64,000 nucleotides of DNA from Polyangia bacterium (GCA_030424595.1 JAUHWG010000034.1:1-64000); one strand, 5' to 3'; positions 28,716 through 37,842 are shown, numbered from the stretch's first letter. Notes: generated by a model from the sequence alone, not told the origin. Numbers and translations are program-made.

Positions 28716-29459
28716 ATGGGTGAACCAGATGAACGCGCGCCCAGAGACGGCCCGGAGGCGATCCTCGCGGTCCACGAGCGCTATCTCCGGGAGGTCGTCG
28801 AGGGCTTCGGGCTCTGTCCCTTCGCCCGCCGCTGCCGCGAGCAGGGGCGGATCCAGCGGCCGCTCTTTGATCTCCGCCGCCTCCCCGAGGGGGAGCCGAG
28901 CGCGGGCGCCTGCGCCCAGGAGGTCGTCGAGATCACCCGCGAACACCCGGAGGTCGAGGTCATCCTCCTGACCTTCGTCCTGCCAGAGGGGCACGCTTGG
29001 CGGTCGCCGAACGCTCCTGGGGGGTTTGAGGAGTTTGTCCGCGGACTTCGCGCTGCCTACGAGGCGCTCGATCTGGGCCCTCGCTACTACATGGTCCCCT
29101 TTCATCCCGCGTTTCGTCGGGCGGAGGGGAGCCGGCCGCTGACCCAGGACTCGCTGGTCCCGCTGATCCGGAGGACCCCGGATCCTGTGATCCAGTGCAT
29201 CCGCGCCGAGCTCCTCGACGACTACCGCCGACAGGCCCAGGCGGTCGCGGAGGAGCGCTTCCGCGCCCAGGTCGCCAAGCTCGATCCTGAGATCCAGGTG
29301 CTCCTCGCCCACGCGATCCAGGCCGATCCAGAGCTCTCGTCGGACATCGCCCGCAACAATTTCGAGACGATCGGCGCCGGTGAGGGCCGCGAGGACTTCG
29401 AGCGTCGGATCGCGGAGATCCTCGCCGCGCGGGAGCGCTTGACGACCGGCGAGGCCTGA
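28716..29459 (+). CDS. DUF1415-like protein
   Basis: Soluble protein of 247 aa. The motif VVEGFGLCPFARRCREQGRI near residues 27-46 is the hallmark of the DUF1415 family, whose function is unknown. Later segments VEVILLTFVLPEG, YYMVPFHPAF and SLVPLIRRTPDPVIQCIRAE fit an alpha/beta fold with a conserved Cys near the N-terminus. The protein is about 50 residues longer than many relatives. ATG 28716 is chosen because of the upstream TACACT box and the short leader. It is divergent from the PEGA/TPR lipoprotein gene with only 32 bp between start codons. Confidence 0.75.
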   Translation: MGEPDERAPRDGPEAILAVHERYLREVVEGFGLCPFARRCREQGRIQRPLFDLRRLPEGEPSAGACAQEVVEITREHPEVEVILLTFVLPEGHAWRSPNAPGGFEEFVRGLRAAYEALDLGPRYYMVPFHPAFRRAEGSRPLTQDSLVPLIRRTPDPVIQCIRAELLDDYRRQAQAVAEERFRAQVAKLDPEIQVLLAHAIQADPELSSDIARNNFETIGAGEGREDFERRIAEILAARERLTTGEA

Positions 29460-29537
29460 GCGCCAGACCCGGAGAATTCGGCTCTACGACCGGTAGGCTC
29501 CGTCGTAGACGGGTTTCCATGGCGCACGGCGGCCGCC

Positions 29538-29543
29538 TATCCT
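29538..29543 (+). promoter_or_regulatory. -10 box TATCCT, leaderless spacing
   Basis: TATCCT ends 6 nt before the GTG at 29550, the only plausible start codon of the downstream lipoprotein gene. Confidence 0.5.
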
Positions 29544-29549
29544 GAGTCC

Positions 29550-30650
29550 GTGGTGGGTCTGGGCGGGTTCGGTGCGGTCGCGGTCGCGGCCCGGTCTTCG
29601 GGTCCGGCGGCCCCTGGTGAGCGCTTCGCCTCTCGGGTCGAGGCCCGCCGCTGCGAGGGGCGGCGGCTCCTACCGGAGGGGGCAGGCCGCGCTCGTCGCA
29701 GGCCCGGCGCTCTCTCGAGTCTCGGGGCGCTGACGCTGGTCGCGGTTCTCTGCGCCTGTTCGAAGGCGAACCCTGTCTTCACCGCGGGGTGGATCGACTC
29801 CGAGTCGGGGGCCTCGACGACGTCTCTGGACGTCACCGCGGAGACGACGGGCGCGGAGACGATGGGCGGGGGGACGGCGACCGGCGGCGTCACCTCGACC
29901 GACGGCGTCACCGCGGCCGACGGGAGCTCGTCTGGCGGGAGCACGACCTCCGCGGAGTCCTCCTCGACCGGCGAGCCGCCGAACACCTGCGGCGAGGGGG
30001 GCCTGGGCGAGGCGGAGATGTACGGACGCCTGTACAAGGAGGGCGTCGCGCAGGTCTGTGAGCACGTCAGCCGCCACTTCAAGGTCATCGGCAGCGAGGG
30101 CGGGATCGTCGTCGGTCTCCCGTGTTCGATCGATCCGGTCCTCGGCTGCACCGACTGCGCCATCGGCGAGGAGTTCGCCTTTGCTGTCGTGACGCCCGAG
30201 CCCGACGCGGCCCTGACCCTGGGCAGCTGTGTCTACCTCGCGCTGCGGGACCCAGAGCCCCTAGGGGGCGAGGAGATGTGCCGCTATCGTCAAGCTGCGG
30301 TCTGGTCCGGCGACGGAGCGCCGACGGACTCGGCGCCCTTGGCGATCCTCGGACACCGGACGCTCACCGTCGCCGACGAGGTCACGGCGATCACCAAGGC
30401 CGATCTCTCGGTCAAGACGCTGGCGGTCGACGGGGAGTGCGGCTGCGTCGACCCCGAGGACTGTTGCGCCCCGCAGACCGCCGACTACGAGCTGGAGTTC
30501 TCCGCCGACCAAGCGCTCGTCCTCAGCAACGGCGGCGCGGGGGCCCTGGGCTTCGCGGGCGAGAGCTACACCGCATACAACGGCGGCGCGTACGAGAATG
30601 GCATGTGCGAGGAGAGCCAGCGCCTCGACTGGTGGTTACTGAGGGACTAG
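29550..30650 (+). CDS. Lipoprotein with Thr/Gly linker, unknown domain
   Basis: Protein of 366 aa. The only available start is the GTG at 29550 (or the next codon), giving an unusually long basic N-region of about 56 residues before the hydrophobic core LGALTLVAVLCAC. The lipobox Cys is followed by SKANPVFTAG. A Thr/Ser/Gly linker of about 80 residues leads to a domain of 220 residues with many Cys (GLPCSIDPVLGCTDC, CGCVDPEDCCAP). The domain is unrecognised; its paired Cys suggest an oxidised extracellular fold. The TATCCT box 6 nt before GTG supports this start. The gene stands alone before the molybdenum-enzyme operon. Confidence 0.78.
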   Translation: MVGLGGFGAVAVAARSSGPAAPGERFASRVEARRCEGRRLLPEGAGRARRRPGALSSLGALTLVAVLCACSKANPVFTAGWIDSESGASTTSLDVTAETTGAETMGGGTATGGVTSTDGVTAADGSSSGGSTTSAESSSTGEPPNTCGEGGLGEAEMYGRLYKEGVAQVCEHVSRHFKVIGSEGGIVVGLPCSIDPVLGCTDCAIGEEFAFAVVTPEPDAALTLGSCVYLALRDPEPLGGEEMCRYRQAAVWSGDGAPTDSAPLAILGHRTLTVADEVTAITKADLSVKTLAVDGECGCVDPEDCCAPQTADYELEFSADQALVLSNGGAGALGFAGESYTAYNGGAYENGMCEESQRLDWWLLRD

Positions 30651-30709
30651 CCGTCCCTCGCTTGGGCTAGCCGCTCCCGCAGGGGCTACCGCTTCGCGGC
30701 GTCGCGGGC

Positions 30710-30715
30710 TACTCT
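30710..30715 (+). promoter_or_regulatory. -10 box TACTCT of molybdenum-enzyme operon
   Basis: TACTCT ends 7 nt before ATG 30723, the first gene of the operon; expected transcription start is at or next to the start codon. Confidence 0.5.
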
Positions 30716-30722
30716 GCCGTCG

Positions 30723-31352
30723 ATGTCGGAACGCCCCAAGCTAACTCGGCGCGGGCTTCTCCGGGGATTTGGTACGGCGACGGTGATCGCTGGTTGCGCC
30801 AAGCCGACGGCCGAGGGGGCCGCCGGCGAGACCGCGCAGCCGGAGGATCTGCCGGCGGACGTCGTCGCCATCGGCCCCGGAGCTGCGCCCCTCAGCCTCG
30901 AGATCAACGGCTCTGTCCGGAGCCTGGAGGTCGCGGCCAGCGTCACCCTCCTGGCGGCGCTGCGCGATCACCTGGATCTGACAGGCAGCAAAGAAGTCTG
31001 CGATCGCGGCGCCTGCGGGGCCTGCATGGTCCTCGTCGACGGCGTGCCGATGAACTCGTGCATGATGCTCGCCCACGACCTCGAGGGCCGGAGCATCACC
31101 ACCGTCGAGGGGCTCGCGATCGGCGACACCCTCGCCCCGCTCCAGTCCGCGTTCATCGCCCATGACGCGGCCCAGTGCGGCTTTTGCACCTCGGGGATGC
31201 TGATCTCCGCGACCGCGCTCCTGCGAACAGGTGACTCCAAGGACAGGTCGTCGATCGCCGAGGGGATGGCCGGCAACCTCTGCCGCTGCGGCTCCTATCA
31301 CCATATCCTCGCCGCGATCGAAGACGTCGCCGGCGTCCAGGGAGGCGCCTGA
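30723..31352 (+). CDS. [2Fe-2S] subunit of molybdenum hydroxylase, Tat lipoprotein
   Basis: Iron-sulfur subunit of 209 aa of a xanthine-dehydrogenase-family enzyme. The N-terminus has a twin-arginine motif (LTRRGLLRGFG) and then IAGC, a possible lipobox, so the folded complex is probably exported through Tat and may be lipid-anchored. The plant-ferredoxin-type cluster is held by Cys93, Cys98, Cys101 and Cys113 (CDRGACGAC...NSC), the second by Cys152, Cys155, Cys187 and Cys189 (CGFC...CRC). This matches PaoA-like subunits of periplasmic aldehyde oxidoreductases. Gene order is FeS, Mo, FAD; the Mo-subunit gene starts 1 bp after this stop. Substrate cannot be read from sequence. Confidence 0.93.
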   Translation: MSERPKLTRRGLLRGFGTATVIAGCAKPTAEGAAGETAQPEDLPADVVAIGPGAAPLSLEINGSVRSLEVAASVTLLAALRDHLDLTGSKEVCDRGACGACMVLVDGVPMNSCMMLAHDLEGRSITTVEGLAIGDTLAPLQSAFIAHDAAQCGFCTSGMLISATALLRTGDSKDRSSIAEGMAGNLCRCGSYHHILAAIEDVAGVQGGA

Positions 31353-31353
31353 C

Positions 31354-33690
31354 ATGGCCGGCGAGACGACGATCTACACCCTGCGCCTGGGCTTCGACGA
31401 CAAGCTCAAGGCGGTCAAGGTCGAGGTGCCAAAGGGGGAGCCCCGGCCCTGGGACGCCGACTCCGAGCTCGCGGTGATCGGCCGCGACACGCCGCGGATC
31501 GACAGCGTCCCGAAGGTCACCGGCGCCGCCCAATACACCCACGACGTCCGCCTGCCGGGGATGCTCCACGCGGCGGTCCTGCGCTCGCCCCACCCGGCGG
31601 CGGAGATCGAGCACCTCGACGTCAGCCCGGCGCTAAAGCAGCCCGGGGTTCGGGCTGCGATCGATCTCGTGAAGGTCGGCGACAAGGTCCGCTTCGCCGG
31701 GGCCGACGTCGCGGCGGTCGCCGCCAAGACCCGCGACGAGGCGAGAGCCGCGCTCGCGTCGATCGTCGTCCGCTACCGGCCGCTGCCCTTCGTCGTCGAC
31801 CTCGACGAGGCGATCCAGCCGGGCTCGCCGAAGGTCCACGAGAAGGCGGTCAAGGATCGGCGCACCGAGGGCGATGAGCCGAGCGAGGGCGGGAAAGCCC
31901 GCGTTGAGGGCAACGTCCGCCGCAACCCCTCGCTCTCCAAGGGATCGAGCAACAAGGGGCTGCGCCAGGCGAAGGTCCGGCACGAGGCGACCTACACGAC
32001 CCAGGTCCACACCCACTCGGCGCTCGAGACCCACAGCATCGTCGTCCGCTGGGACTCGCCCAAGGCGATGACCGCCTGGTGCTCGACCCAGGGGATCTTC
32101 TCGGTCCGCGACGAGCTCGCGGGGGTGTTTGAGCTCAAGCCCGCCGACGTCAAGGTCTTCACCGAGTACATGGGGGGTGGCTTCGGGGCGAAGTTCGGCG
32201 CCTCGGCGCCGGGCTCTCGCCTCGGCTGGATCGCCGGCGAGCTCGCGCGCAAGAGCAAGGCGCCGGTCTCGCTCCTCCTCGACCGCCACGAGGAGCACGT
32301 CTGCACCGGCAACCGCCCCGGCTCGACCCAGCGGGTGACCCTCGGCGCCACCACCTCGGGCGAGCTGACGGCGATCCACGTGGTCGGCCACGGCTCCGCG
32401 GGGATCGGCACCGGCGCGGGGATCGGCAACAACGCCTTCGGCATCTACACCCGCTGCCCCAACATCCTCGTCGAGAGCCGGGACGTCTTCTGCAACACCG
32501 GGCCGGGGACGGCCTTCCGCGCGCCAGGGCATCCGCAGGGCGCCTTCGCGATCGAGCTGGCGATCGACGAGCTCGCGCTCAAGCTCGGCAAAGATCCGCT
32601 CGAGCTGCGGATCGGCCACGTCGAGCACCCGGTCCGCCGGGCCCAGCTAGAGCTCGGGCGCGAGCGCTTTCGTTGGGCCGAGCGCCGGCGTGAGGCCGAC
32701 GCCAAGCGCAGCCGCGGCGCTCGCTACCTGACCGGTGTCGGCGTCGCCTGCTCGATCTGGGGCGACTACGGCCGCAAGAACGCCGCCCGTGTGACCGTCA
32801 GCGTCGACCGCGACGGCGTCGTCGAGGTCCGCAACGGCGTCCAGGACATCGGCGGCGGGATCACGACCGTCCTGGCGATGGTCGCGGCCGAGGTCTTCGC
32901 GCGGCCGGTCCCGTCGATCCGGGTCCAGGTGGGCAACAGCGAGCTTGGACCCTCCGTCGGCAGCGGCGGCTCACAGACGACCTCGTCGGTCGCCCCCGCG
33001 GCCCGCAACGCCGCCGAGGCGGTCAAGGCTGAGCTGACCGAGCTCGCCGCCAAGCTCCTCGGCCGCGGCTCGACCGAGGGCCTTGTGTGGGGGAGCGACG
33101 GCGTCTCTGAGGTCGGCGGTCGCAAGCGAACGATCGCCTTCGCCGAGCTCTGCAAGAAGATCGAGGGCGAGGCGGTGGTCGCCACCGCGAGCCGGCCGCA
33201 GACCTACAACGCCGGGCCGATGCGTCACCCGAGCGCTCCGGTCTACCAGATCGCCGGGGCCCACTTCATCGAGGCCGAGGTCGACACCTGGACCGGCGTC
33301 GTCCGGGTCCCGGAGGTCCTGGCTATCCACGACGTGGGGCGGGTCCACAACCCGCTGACCACCCGCTCGCAGGTCAACGGCGGCATAGCCCTCGGGATCA
33401 GCTACGCCCTGATGGAGCAGCGGATCGTCGATCGCGGCAGCGGCCGGATGCTCAACCCCAACCTCGAGAGCTACAAGATCATCGGCGCCGCCGAGCTGCC
33501 CAAGCTCGACATCGTCTTCACCGAGCTCCACACCGGGGCCAACTCCACCGGCGCCGTCGGCATCGGCGAGCCGTCGACGATCCCGACCGCGGCCGCGATC
33601 GCCTGCGCGGTCCACCACGCGATCGGCCGCCCGGTGCGGTCGCTGCCGATGACCCCCGATCGGGTGCTGGCGGCGATCCAGGGCGCCTAG
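31354..33690 (+). CDS. Molybdopterin-binding subunit of molybdenum hydroxylase
   Basis: Catalytic subunit of 778 aa of the xanthine dehydrogenase/aldehyde oxidoreductase family. Segments visible in order: VPKVTGAAQYTHDV (N-terminal domain), YMGGGFGAKFG, NTGPGTAFRAPGHPQGAFAIE (molybdopterin contacts, with the Arg of FRAPG), SGGSQTTSSVAP, and GIGEPSTIPTAAAIA with the catalytic Glu739. About 70 residues near 160-220 are a basic, low-complexity insertion (KVHEKAVKDRRTEGDEPSEG) not usual in the family. It has no signal of its own and would be carried out by the Tat-bearing FeS subunit. An aldehyde or N-heterocycle is the likely substrate class. Confidence 0.94.
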   Translation: MAGETTIYTLRLGFDDKLKAVKVEVPKGEPRPWDADSELAVIGRDTPRIDSVPKVTGAAQYTHDVRLPGMLHAAVLRSPHPAAEIEHLDVSPALKQPGVRAAIDLVKVGDKVRFAGADVAAVAAKTRDEARAALASIVVRYRPLPFVVDLDEAIQPGSPKVHEKAVKDRRTEGDEPSEGGKARVEGNVRRNPSLSKGSSNKGLRQAKVRHEATYTTQVHTHSALETHSIVVRWDSPKAMTAWCSTQGIFSVRDELAGVFELKPADVKVFTEYMGGGFGAKFGASAPGSRLGWIAGELARKSKAPVSLLLDRHEEHVCTGNRPGSTQRVTLGATTSGELTAIHVVGHGSAGIGTGAGIGNNAFGIYTRCPNILVESRDVFCNTGPGTAFRAPGHPQGAFAIELAIDELALKLGKDPLELRIGHVEHPVRRAQLELGRERFRWAERRREADAKRSRGARYLTGVGVACSIWGDYGRKNAARVTVSVDRDGVVEVRNGVQDIGGGITTVLAMVAAEVFARPVPSIRVQVGNSELGPSVGSGGSQTTSSVAPAARNAAEAVKAELTELAAKLLGRGSTEGLVWGSDGVSEVGGRKRTIAFAELCKKIEGEAVVATASRPQTYNAGPMRHPSAPVYQIAGAHFIEAEVDTWTGVVRVPEVLAIHDVGRVHNPLTTRSQVNGGIALGISYALMEQRIVDRGSGRMLNPNLESYKIIGAAELPKLDIVFTELHTGANSTGAVGIGEPSTIPTAAAIACAVHHAIGRPVRSLPMTPDRVLAAIQGA

Positions 33691-33726
33691 GCCGAGGACG
33701 CCGAAGACGCCGAAGAAGCCGAAGAA
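33691..33726 (+). repeat. 9-bp tandem repeat in operon spacer
   Basis: Four copies of GCCGA(G/A)GA(C/A) fill the start of the 68-bp gap between the molybdenum and FAD subunit genes. Confidence 0.8.
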
Positions 33727-33758
33727 GCAAATCCCCGCGCGAGACGAGAGAGAGCACC

Positions 33759-34763
33759 ATGGAGCCCTTCACCCTGATCCGACCCCGGACCCTCGACGCC
33801 GCCCAGACCCGGGCCCTCGGCGCGCCCGCTGAGCGGGTCTACAAGGCCGGCGGGATCGACCTCCTCGACCTGCTCAAGGAGGGCCTCGCCCGGCCCGCAG
33901 AGCTCATCGATCTCCGCTCCCTCGGCGACGAGCACGGTCAGGCGATGCGGGCCCTCGCCGCCAGCGACAGCGGCTGGTCGGTCGGCGCCCTGAACACCCT
34001 CGCGGCGATCTCGGCGAGCGCCCTCCCGCAGGCCTACGCCGCCCTCAGGGAGGCGGCCGGCTCCGCGGCGACGCCGAGCATCCGCAACTCGGCGACGCTC
34101 GGCGGAAACCTGCTCCAGCGCCCGCGCTGTTGGTACTTCCGCCACCGCGATCTCCACTGCCTCAAGAAGGGCGGCGAGCGCTGCCTCGCCGACGGCGGAG
34201 AGAACAAGTTCCACGCGATCCTCGGCGGCGGGCCCTGTCACATCGTCCACCCGTCGACCCTCGCCGTCGCCCTCGTCGCCCTCGACGCCCAGGTCGAGAT
34301 CATCGGCGCCGAGGGGCCGCGGCGGATCCCCGTAGGCGAGCTCTTCGCCCTCCCGCGGGTCTCGCCGACCGCCGAGAACACCCTCGGCGAGGGGGAGGTC
34401 ATCCGCGGGGTCACGCTGCCCGCGGCCGCGGCCGGCCAGCGCTCGGTCTACGAGGTCGCCAAGGAGAAGCAGTCCTTCGACTGGCCGCTCGCCGAGGTCG
34501 CCGTCGCCCTCAGCGTCGAGGGCGGGGCTCTCCGAACGGTCAGGGTCGCCCTCGGCCACGTCGCGCCGACGCCGTGGCGCGCCGTCCAGGTCGAGGAGGC
34601 GCTCACCGGCCAGGCGCCGAGCGCTGAGCTCTTCGCCCGCGTCGCCGCGCTCGCCACCCAGGGCGCCCGCTCTCTGGGGGACAACGCCTACAAGATCCCG
34701 CTCGTCCAGGGGTTGGTCCGCGCCGCCCTCCACCGCGCCTGCGACGTCCCCGTCCCCGCCTGA
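33759..34763 (+). CDS. FAD subunit of molybdenum hydroxylase with extra [4Fe-4S] site
   Basis: FAD-binding subunit of 334 aa (CoxM/PaoB family) that passes electrons from the iron-sulfur clusters. The FAD signature is VYKAGGIDLLDLLKEG near the start and TPSIRNSATLGGNL at 105-118. Between them and the C-terminal domain lie four cysteines (C124, C134, C142, C160) in CWYFRHRDLHCLKKGGERC and GPCHIVHPS. This is the [4Fe-4S] insertion known from E. coli PaoB-like and 4-hydroxybenzoyl-CoA reductase HcrB-like subunits, and absent from ordinary CoxM. Third gene of the operon, with a GAGAGAG ribosome site. Xanthine-dehydrogenase-type partners are just upstream. Confidence 0.93.
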   Translation: MEPFTLIRPRTLDAAQTRALGAPAERVYKAGGIDLLDLLKEGLARPAELIDLRSLGDEHGQAMRALAASDSGWSVGALNTLAAISASALPQAYAALREAAGSAATPSIRNSATLGGNLLQRPRCWYFRHRDLHCLKKGGERCLADGGENKFHAILGGGPCHIVHPSTLAVALVALDAQVEIIGAEGPRRIPVGELFALPRVSPTAENTLGEGEVIRGVTLPAAAAGQRSVYEVAKEKQSFDWPLAEVAVALSVEGGALRTVRVALGHVAPTPWRAVQVEEALTGQAPSAELFARVAALATQGARSLGDNAYKIPLVQGLVRAALHRACDVPVPA

Positions 34764-34783
34764 GGCGCTCTCCCAGCGCCCAG

Positions 34784-34818
34784 CCCGAAGCCCGAAGCCC
34801 GAAGCCCGAAGCCCGAAG
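34784..34818 (+). repeat. 7-bp tandem repeat in operon spacer
   Basis: Five copies of CCCGAAG lie between the FAD-subunit gene and the small Cys-rich gene. It is the second simple repeat in a spacer of this operon. Confidence 0.8.
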
Positions 34819-34845
34819 TCCCCAGCCCGAAGCAAGCGAGGAATC

Positions 34846-35067
34846 ATGAGCCTGCACCTCAAGGTCATCGACCGCAGCCGCCCGATCTGCCGGCACATGC
34901 GGACCAAGGCGATGCACGTCTACGGGCCCGATGTGGTCGACGCCTTCGTCTCGAGCCGGTCGAGCCACTACCACTGCCTCAAGACCCAGCAGGTCACCGG
35001 TCCCGACGATCAGCTCTGCCTGCCGGAGTCCTGCACGGAGTCGAGGTCGTGCTTCAGCGCGCGTTGA
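34846..35067 (+). CDS. Small Cys-rich protein linked to molybdenum enzyme
   Basis: Protein of 73 aa with five cysteines (C15, C44, C58, C63, C69) and patterns RPICRHMRTK, HYHCLKTQQVTGPDDQLCLP and CTESRSCF. I recall this RxxCRxxRxK...YxCLxT...GPDD...C type as a short protein recurring in myxobacterial genomes, probably metal- or cluster-binding; no function is known. The ribosome site is GAGGAAT, 5-6 nt before ATG. It lies 82 bp after the FAD subunit in the same direction, so it may be an accessory or reporter of the oxidoreductase, but co-location alone does not prove this. Its end overlaps the start of the next gene. Confidence 0.7.
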   Translation: MSLHLKVIDRSRPICRHMRTKAMHVYGPDVVDAFVSSRSSHYHCLKTQQVTGPDDQLCLPESCTESRSCFSAR

Positions 35068-35507
35068 GCCCGCTCGATCACGTGGGCGGCCTAGGGCGCC
35101 TCTCCCGGTCGGTCGCGGTCGTCTGTCTTGGGCTCGCGCTGGGTCTCGGGGTGAGCTCTGTCGCCGTCGCGGATGCGCCCCCCGGGCCGTCCGTGAAGCC
35201 GTCGGTCGACAGCGCTGAGCCTGCCCCGTCCGCGGAGCTGGCGGAGCTGGCGGAGCTGGCGGAGCCGGAAGAGATGATCGGAGCGCCCAGCGCTCAGCCC
35301 TCGGAGTTCGACGGGGATCCTGTACCCGAGGTCATCGGCGTGCAGGTCGACCTCGAGGCCGGAGCGGCCCGGGACGAGCTCCCGAGCCCGACCCGGGAGC
35401 GCTCCTCCAGCGCTAGCACGGCGAGCTCTCAGGTCGCCGTGCTCGGCCTCGTGCTCCTCGCCCTCGGCTTGGTCGCCGGCTTTCTTCTGCTCCGGCGCCG
35501 GCGCTAG
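35049..35507 (+). CDS. Exported acidic protein with C-terminal membrane anchor
   Basis: Protein of 152 aa starting at GTG 35049 and overlapping the preceding gene by 19 bp. It has a basic start, a signal peptide (VAVVCLGLALGLGVSSVAVA), a low-complexity acidic middle with LAELAEL repeats and many Pro/Ser, and a single C-terminal helix (VAVLGLVLLALGLVAGFLLL) followed by RRRR. This resembles a sorting tail such as MYXO-CTERM without the Cys. No enzymatic motif. Function unknown; the overlap with the Cys-rich gene suggests translational coupling. Confidence 0.65.
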   Translation: MLQRALSPLDHVGGLGRLSRSVAVVCLGLALGLGVSSVAVADAPPGPSVKPSVDSAEPAPSAELAELAELAEPEEMIGAPSAQPSEFDGDPVPEVIGVQVDLEAGAARDELPSPTRERSSSASTASSQVAVLGLVLLALGLVAGFLLLRRRR

Positions 35508-35555
35508 CTCGAGCCATCGGGGCCCGTCTCCTGGCTCCGCGCCTCAGCAGCGCGC

Positions 35556-37531
35556 TCATTGAGCGTTGCAGTAGTTCGTGTCGCCGATGCCGTTGAGGTG
35601 CCAGATCTTCGTCCCCCGATCGTTGCGCAGCGCCTGCCGCGTACGCTTGTGGCGGGGGAGATCGAGGGAGCCGATCGGCAGGCGGGCGCTGTCGACCCAG
35701 AAGGTCCAGGTGCCGCCGATACCGTAGCCGTGGTAGCTCGCCTCGGCCTTCACCTTGACGCCGGGGACGACCGACCAAGCGGAGTCGTACTCGACCTCGT
35801 CGATCATCGTCCCGAACTTCTCGGTGTAGGACGGCGTGCTCTTGCCCTTCGCATAGGCGTGGTTGAGGAGGTGGAACTCCCAGGTCTTCCACTGGGTGTC
35901 GGCGAAGACCATCTGCTGGGGGCTCGCCCTCGGATCATTCCCCGTGACCGCGATCGAGCCCGCCGGACGGGTGATCGCCTGCCGGAGCTGGTCGCCCTGA
36001 AACCCGGTGATATGGCCTTCGCCTCGCCGCGGACGTCGACGCGAAAGCCGATCCGCGCGGAGCCGTGCAGGGGGCCAAAGTTGAGGCCTGAGCGGGTCAC
36101 CGAGTAGGGGAGGAAGTAGTCGACGACGCGGGTGTTGTCGCCGCCGCCCTGGGGCGGATCAAAGTCGCGGCCCCAGTCGAACCCGTGCTCGCGGTAGGGC
36201 TTGTCGACGATCGTCTCCCAGAAGAGCCGCAGCTTGACCGCGTAGCCGACACCTGCCTCAAGGGCCAGCTCTTTTCCGCCCAGGATCATCGCCTCGGGCA
36301 TCCCCGCCCGCTCGTAGAAGGAGCTGTCCCCGTCGATCGCGGTCGCCTTCGCCTCGAGGCGAAAGCGGTGGCGATGGGCCTCATGATCGGGCCCGTTCTC
36401 GCAGACGTAGGTCGGATCCATGCGGGTCTTGACCTCGATCGGGATCCGCAGCCCGAGGCCGTAGTGAGCGCCGAGCTTGACCCTTAGAAACCCCGAGGGG
36501 ACGTCAAAGGTCCGCTCCCAGCCCCAGCTGTCGGCCCAGGTGTGGCCGGCGACAAACGCCGCTGTCGAGCCGGTGCTGCCGGAGACCGTGTGCCCGCGGC
36601 GGTCGATCTTGAGCGCCTTTTGCAGGGTCTCTCGCCCCGCGTCCGTGAGCGCCGGCGCTTCGAGCTGGCTCGGCCGCACCCGGCCGCTGTCGACGGTCCG
36701 CAGGTCGCCGTAGTCGAAGCGGCCACCGTCGAGCTTCGGCGCGCGGACCTGGCCGTCGGGGTCGAGGCGCGGCGCTCGCTTCGGGATGACGAGCGTGTCG
36801 ATCACCGTCATCTCGCCGACCCCGTCGGCGAGCGCGTTGAGGAGGGCCTGATCGCCGCGGTTCATCGCCTGTCGCAGCGGATCGTCGAAGGGGCGGCTCG
36901 CCAGCGTCGCCTTGAAGGCTGCGAGGCCCTTCTTGGAGGCGGCCGAGAGCTGGCCCATGCGGATGTTCGTCGTCCGCTTCTTGGTGAGCGAGGCGAAGAG
37001 CGGAGAGCTCTTCCGCAGCTTGTTCGGATCGGAGACCGTCGCCCCGGTGCTGCGGACCATGATGTAGCTGTGCTGGAGCTCGTAGACCTCGACCTCGTCC
37101 CGAACCGCGCCGACGATCATGCCCTTGGCGCCTCTTAGGTCGGCGCGGAGGCGGTCATGGTCCGCGAACCAGCCGCTGCTGATCGCGGCGAGGGTCGCGG
37201 TCTTCCCGGGGGCGACCTCGACCGTACGCGAACCAAGCGATGAGGGCGCGAGATCACCGGTCGCGCGGGGCGTCTCGGCGCGCAGCGCCTGTCCGAGGAT
37301 CGAGTCGACGTCGAGTCGACCGACCCCTGCTCGCTGGATCCGACCGGGGAGCTCGAGGTCTACGCCTGGCAGGTCGACGACCTTCTTCGGCAGCAGCTTT
37401 CGCGTCGGCTGTGGAGTCGCGGGCAGCTTGGTCGGAGCTGCGTGGACGACGTCGGACCCCGCGAGGAGCACCCCGAACGCGAGGGTCATGGCGAGGGCAG
37501 GGCGGAGCGTGGGGATCGACTCTCGTTGCAT
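35556..37531 (-). pseudogene. Exported protein gene broken by a one-base frameshift
   Basis: A signal-peptide protein (LALAMTLAFGVLLAGSDVVHA) starts at ATG 37531 and reads normally for about 505 residues. At about 36013 the frame changes. The first frame goes on as Arg/Ser-rich noise to 35804, while a second frame carries good sequence (ITGFQGDQLRQAITRPAGS, FHLLNHAYAKG, WTFWVDSARLP, GIGDTNYCNAQ) to a stop at 35556. The span is one base short of a multiple of three; adding one base between GCC and ATATC gives RGEAKA-x-ITGFQ without a break. The result would be 658 aa with beta-rich segments and no recognised family. It may be a recent mutation or a sequencing error; I see no slippery site. Confidence 0.75.
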
Positions 37532-37842
37532 TCGAGAGCGGAGTGACTCGCCGAGCCGTTTCAATTGCGACGATCGGTCGATTCCTCGAGCAGGGATCCA
37601 GATCGCCCATGGTGGGTGGAACGCACGATCTCCTCCGCGAGCCGCAGTGGGCCTATCTGCGGCTAGTCTGGGTGAGATCGCAGCGCGCTCTCGCACTTTG
37701 TCGGCCCTCACAGCCCTGCTGAGGGAATCTGTGCGATCGCTGCCGCGGCGCCTCGTCGAGGCCGGGGGGACCGAGGGCTGCGAGGACTGTGAGCGGCGGT
37801 CGCGGCGGAGCCGGTCGGTGCACGGCTCCCCGGAGGAAGGGC

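Noticed and set aside
36006..36016. Programmed ribosomal frameshift in the exported protein gene
   Set aside because: No slippery heptamer or downstream structure is visible; a lost base or error is simpler.
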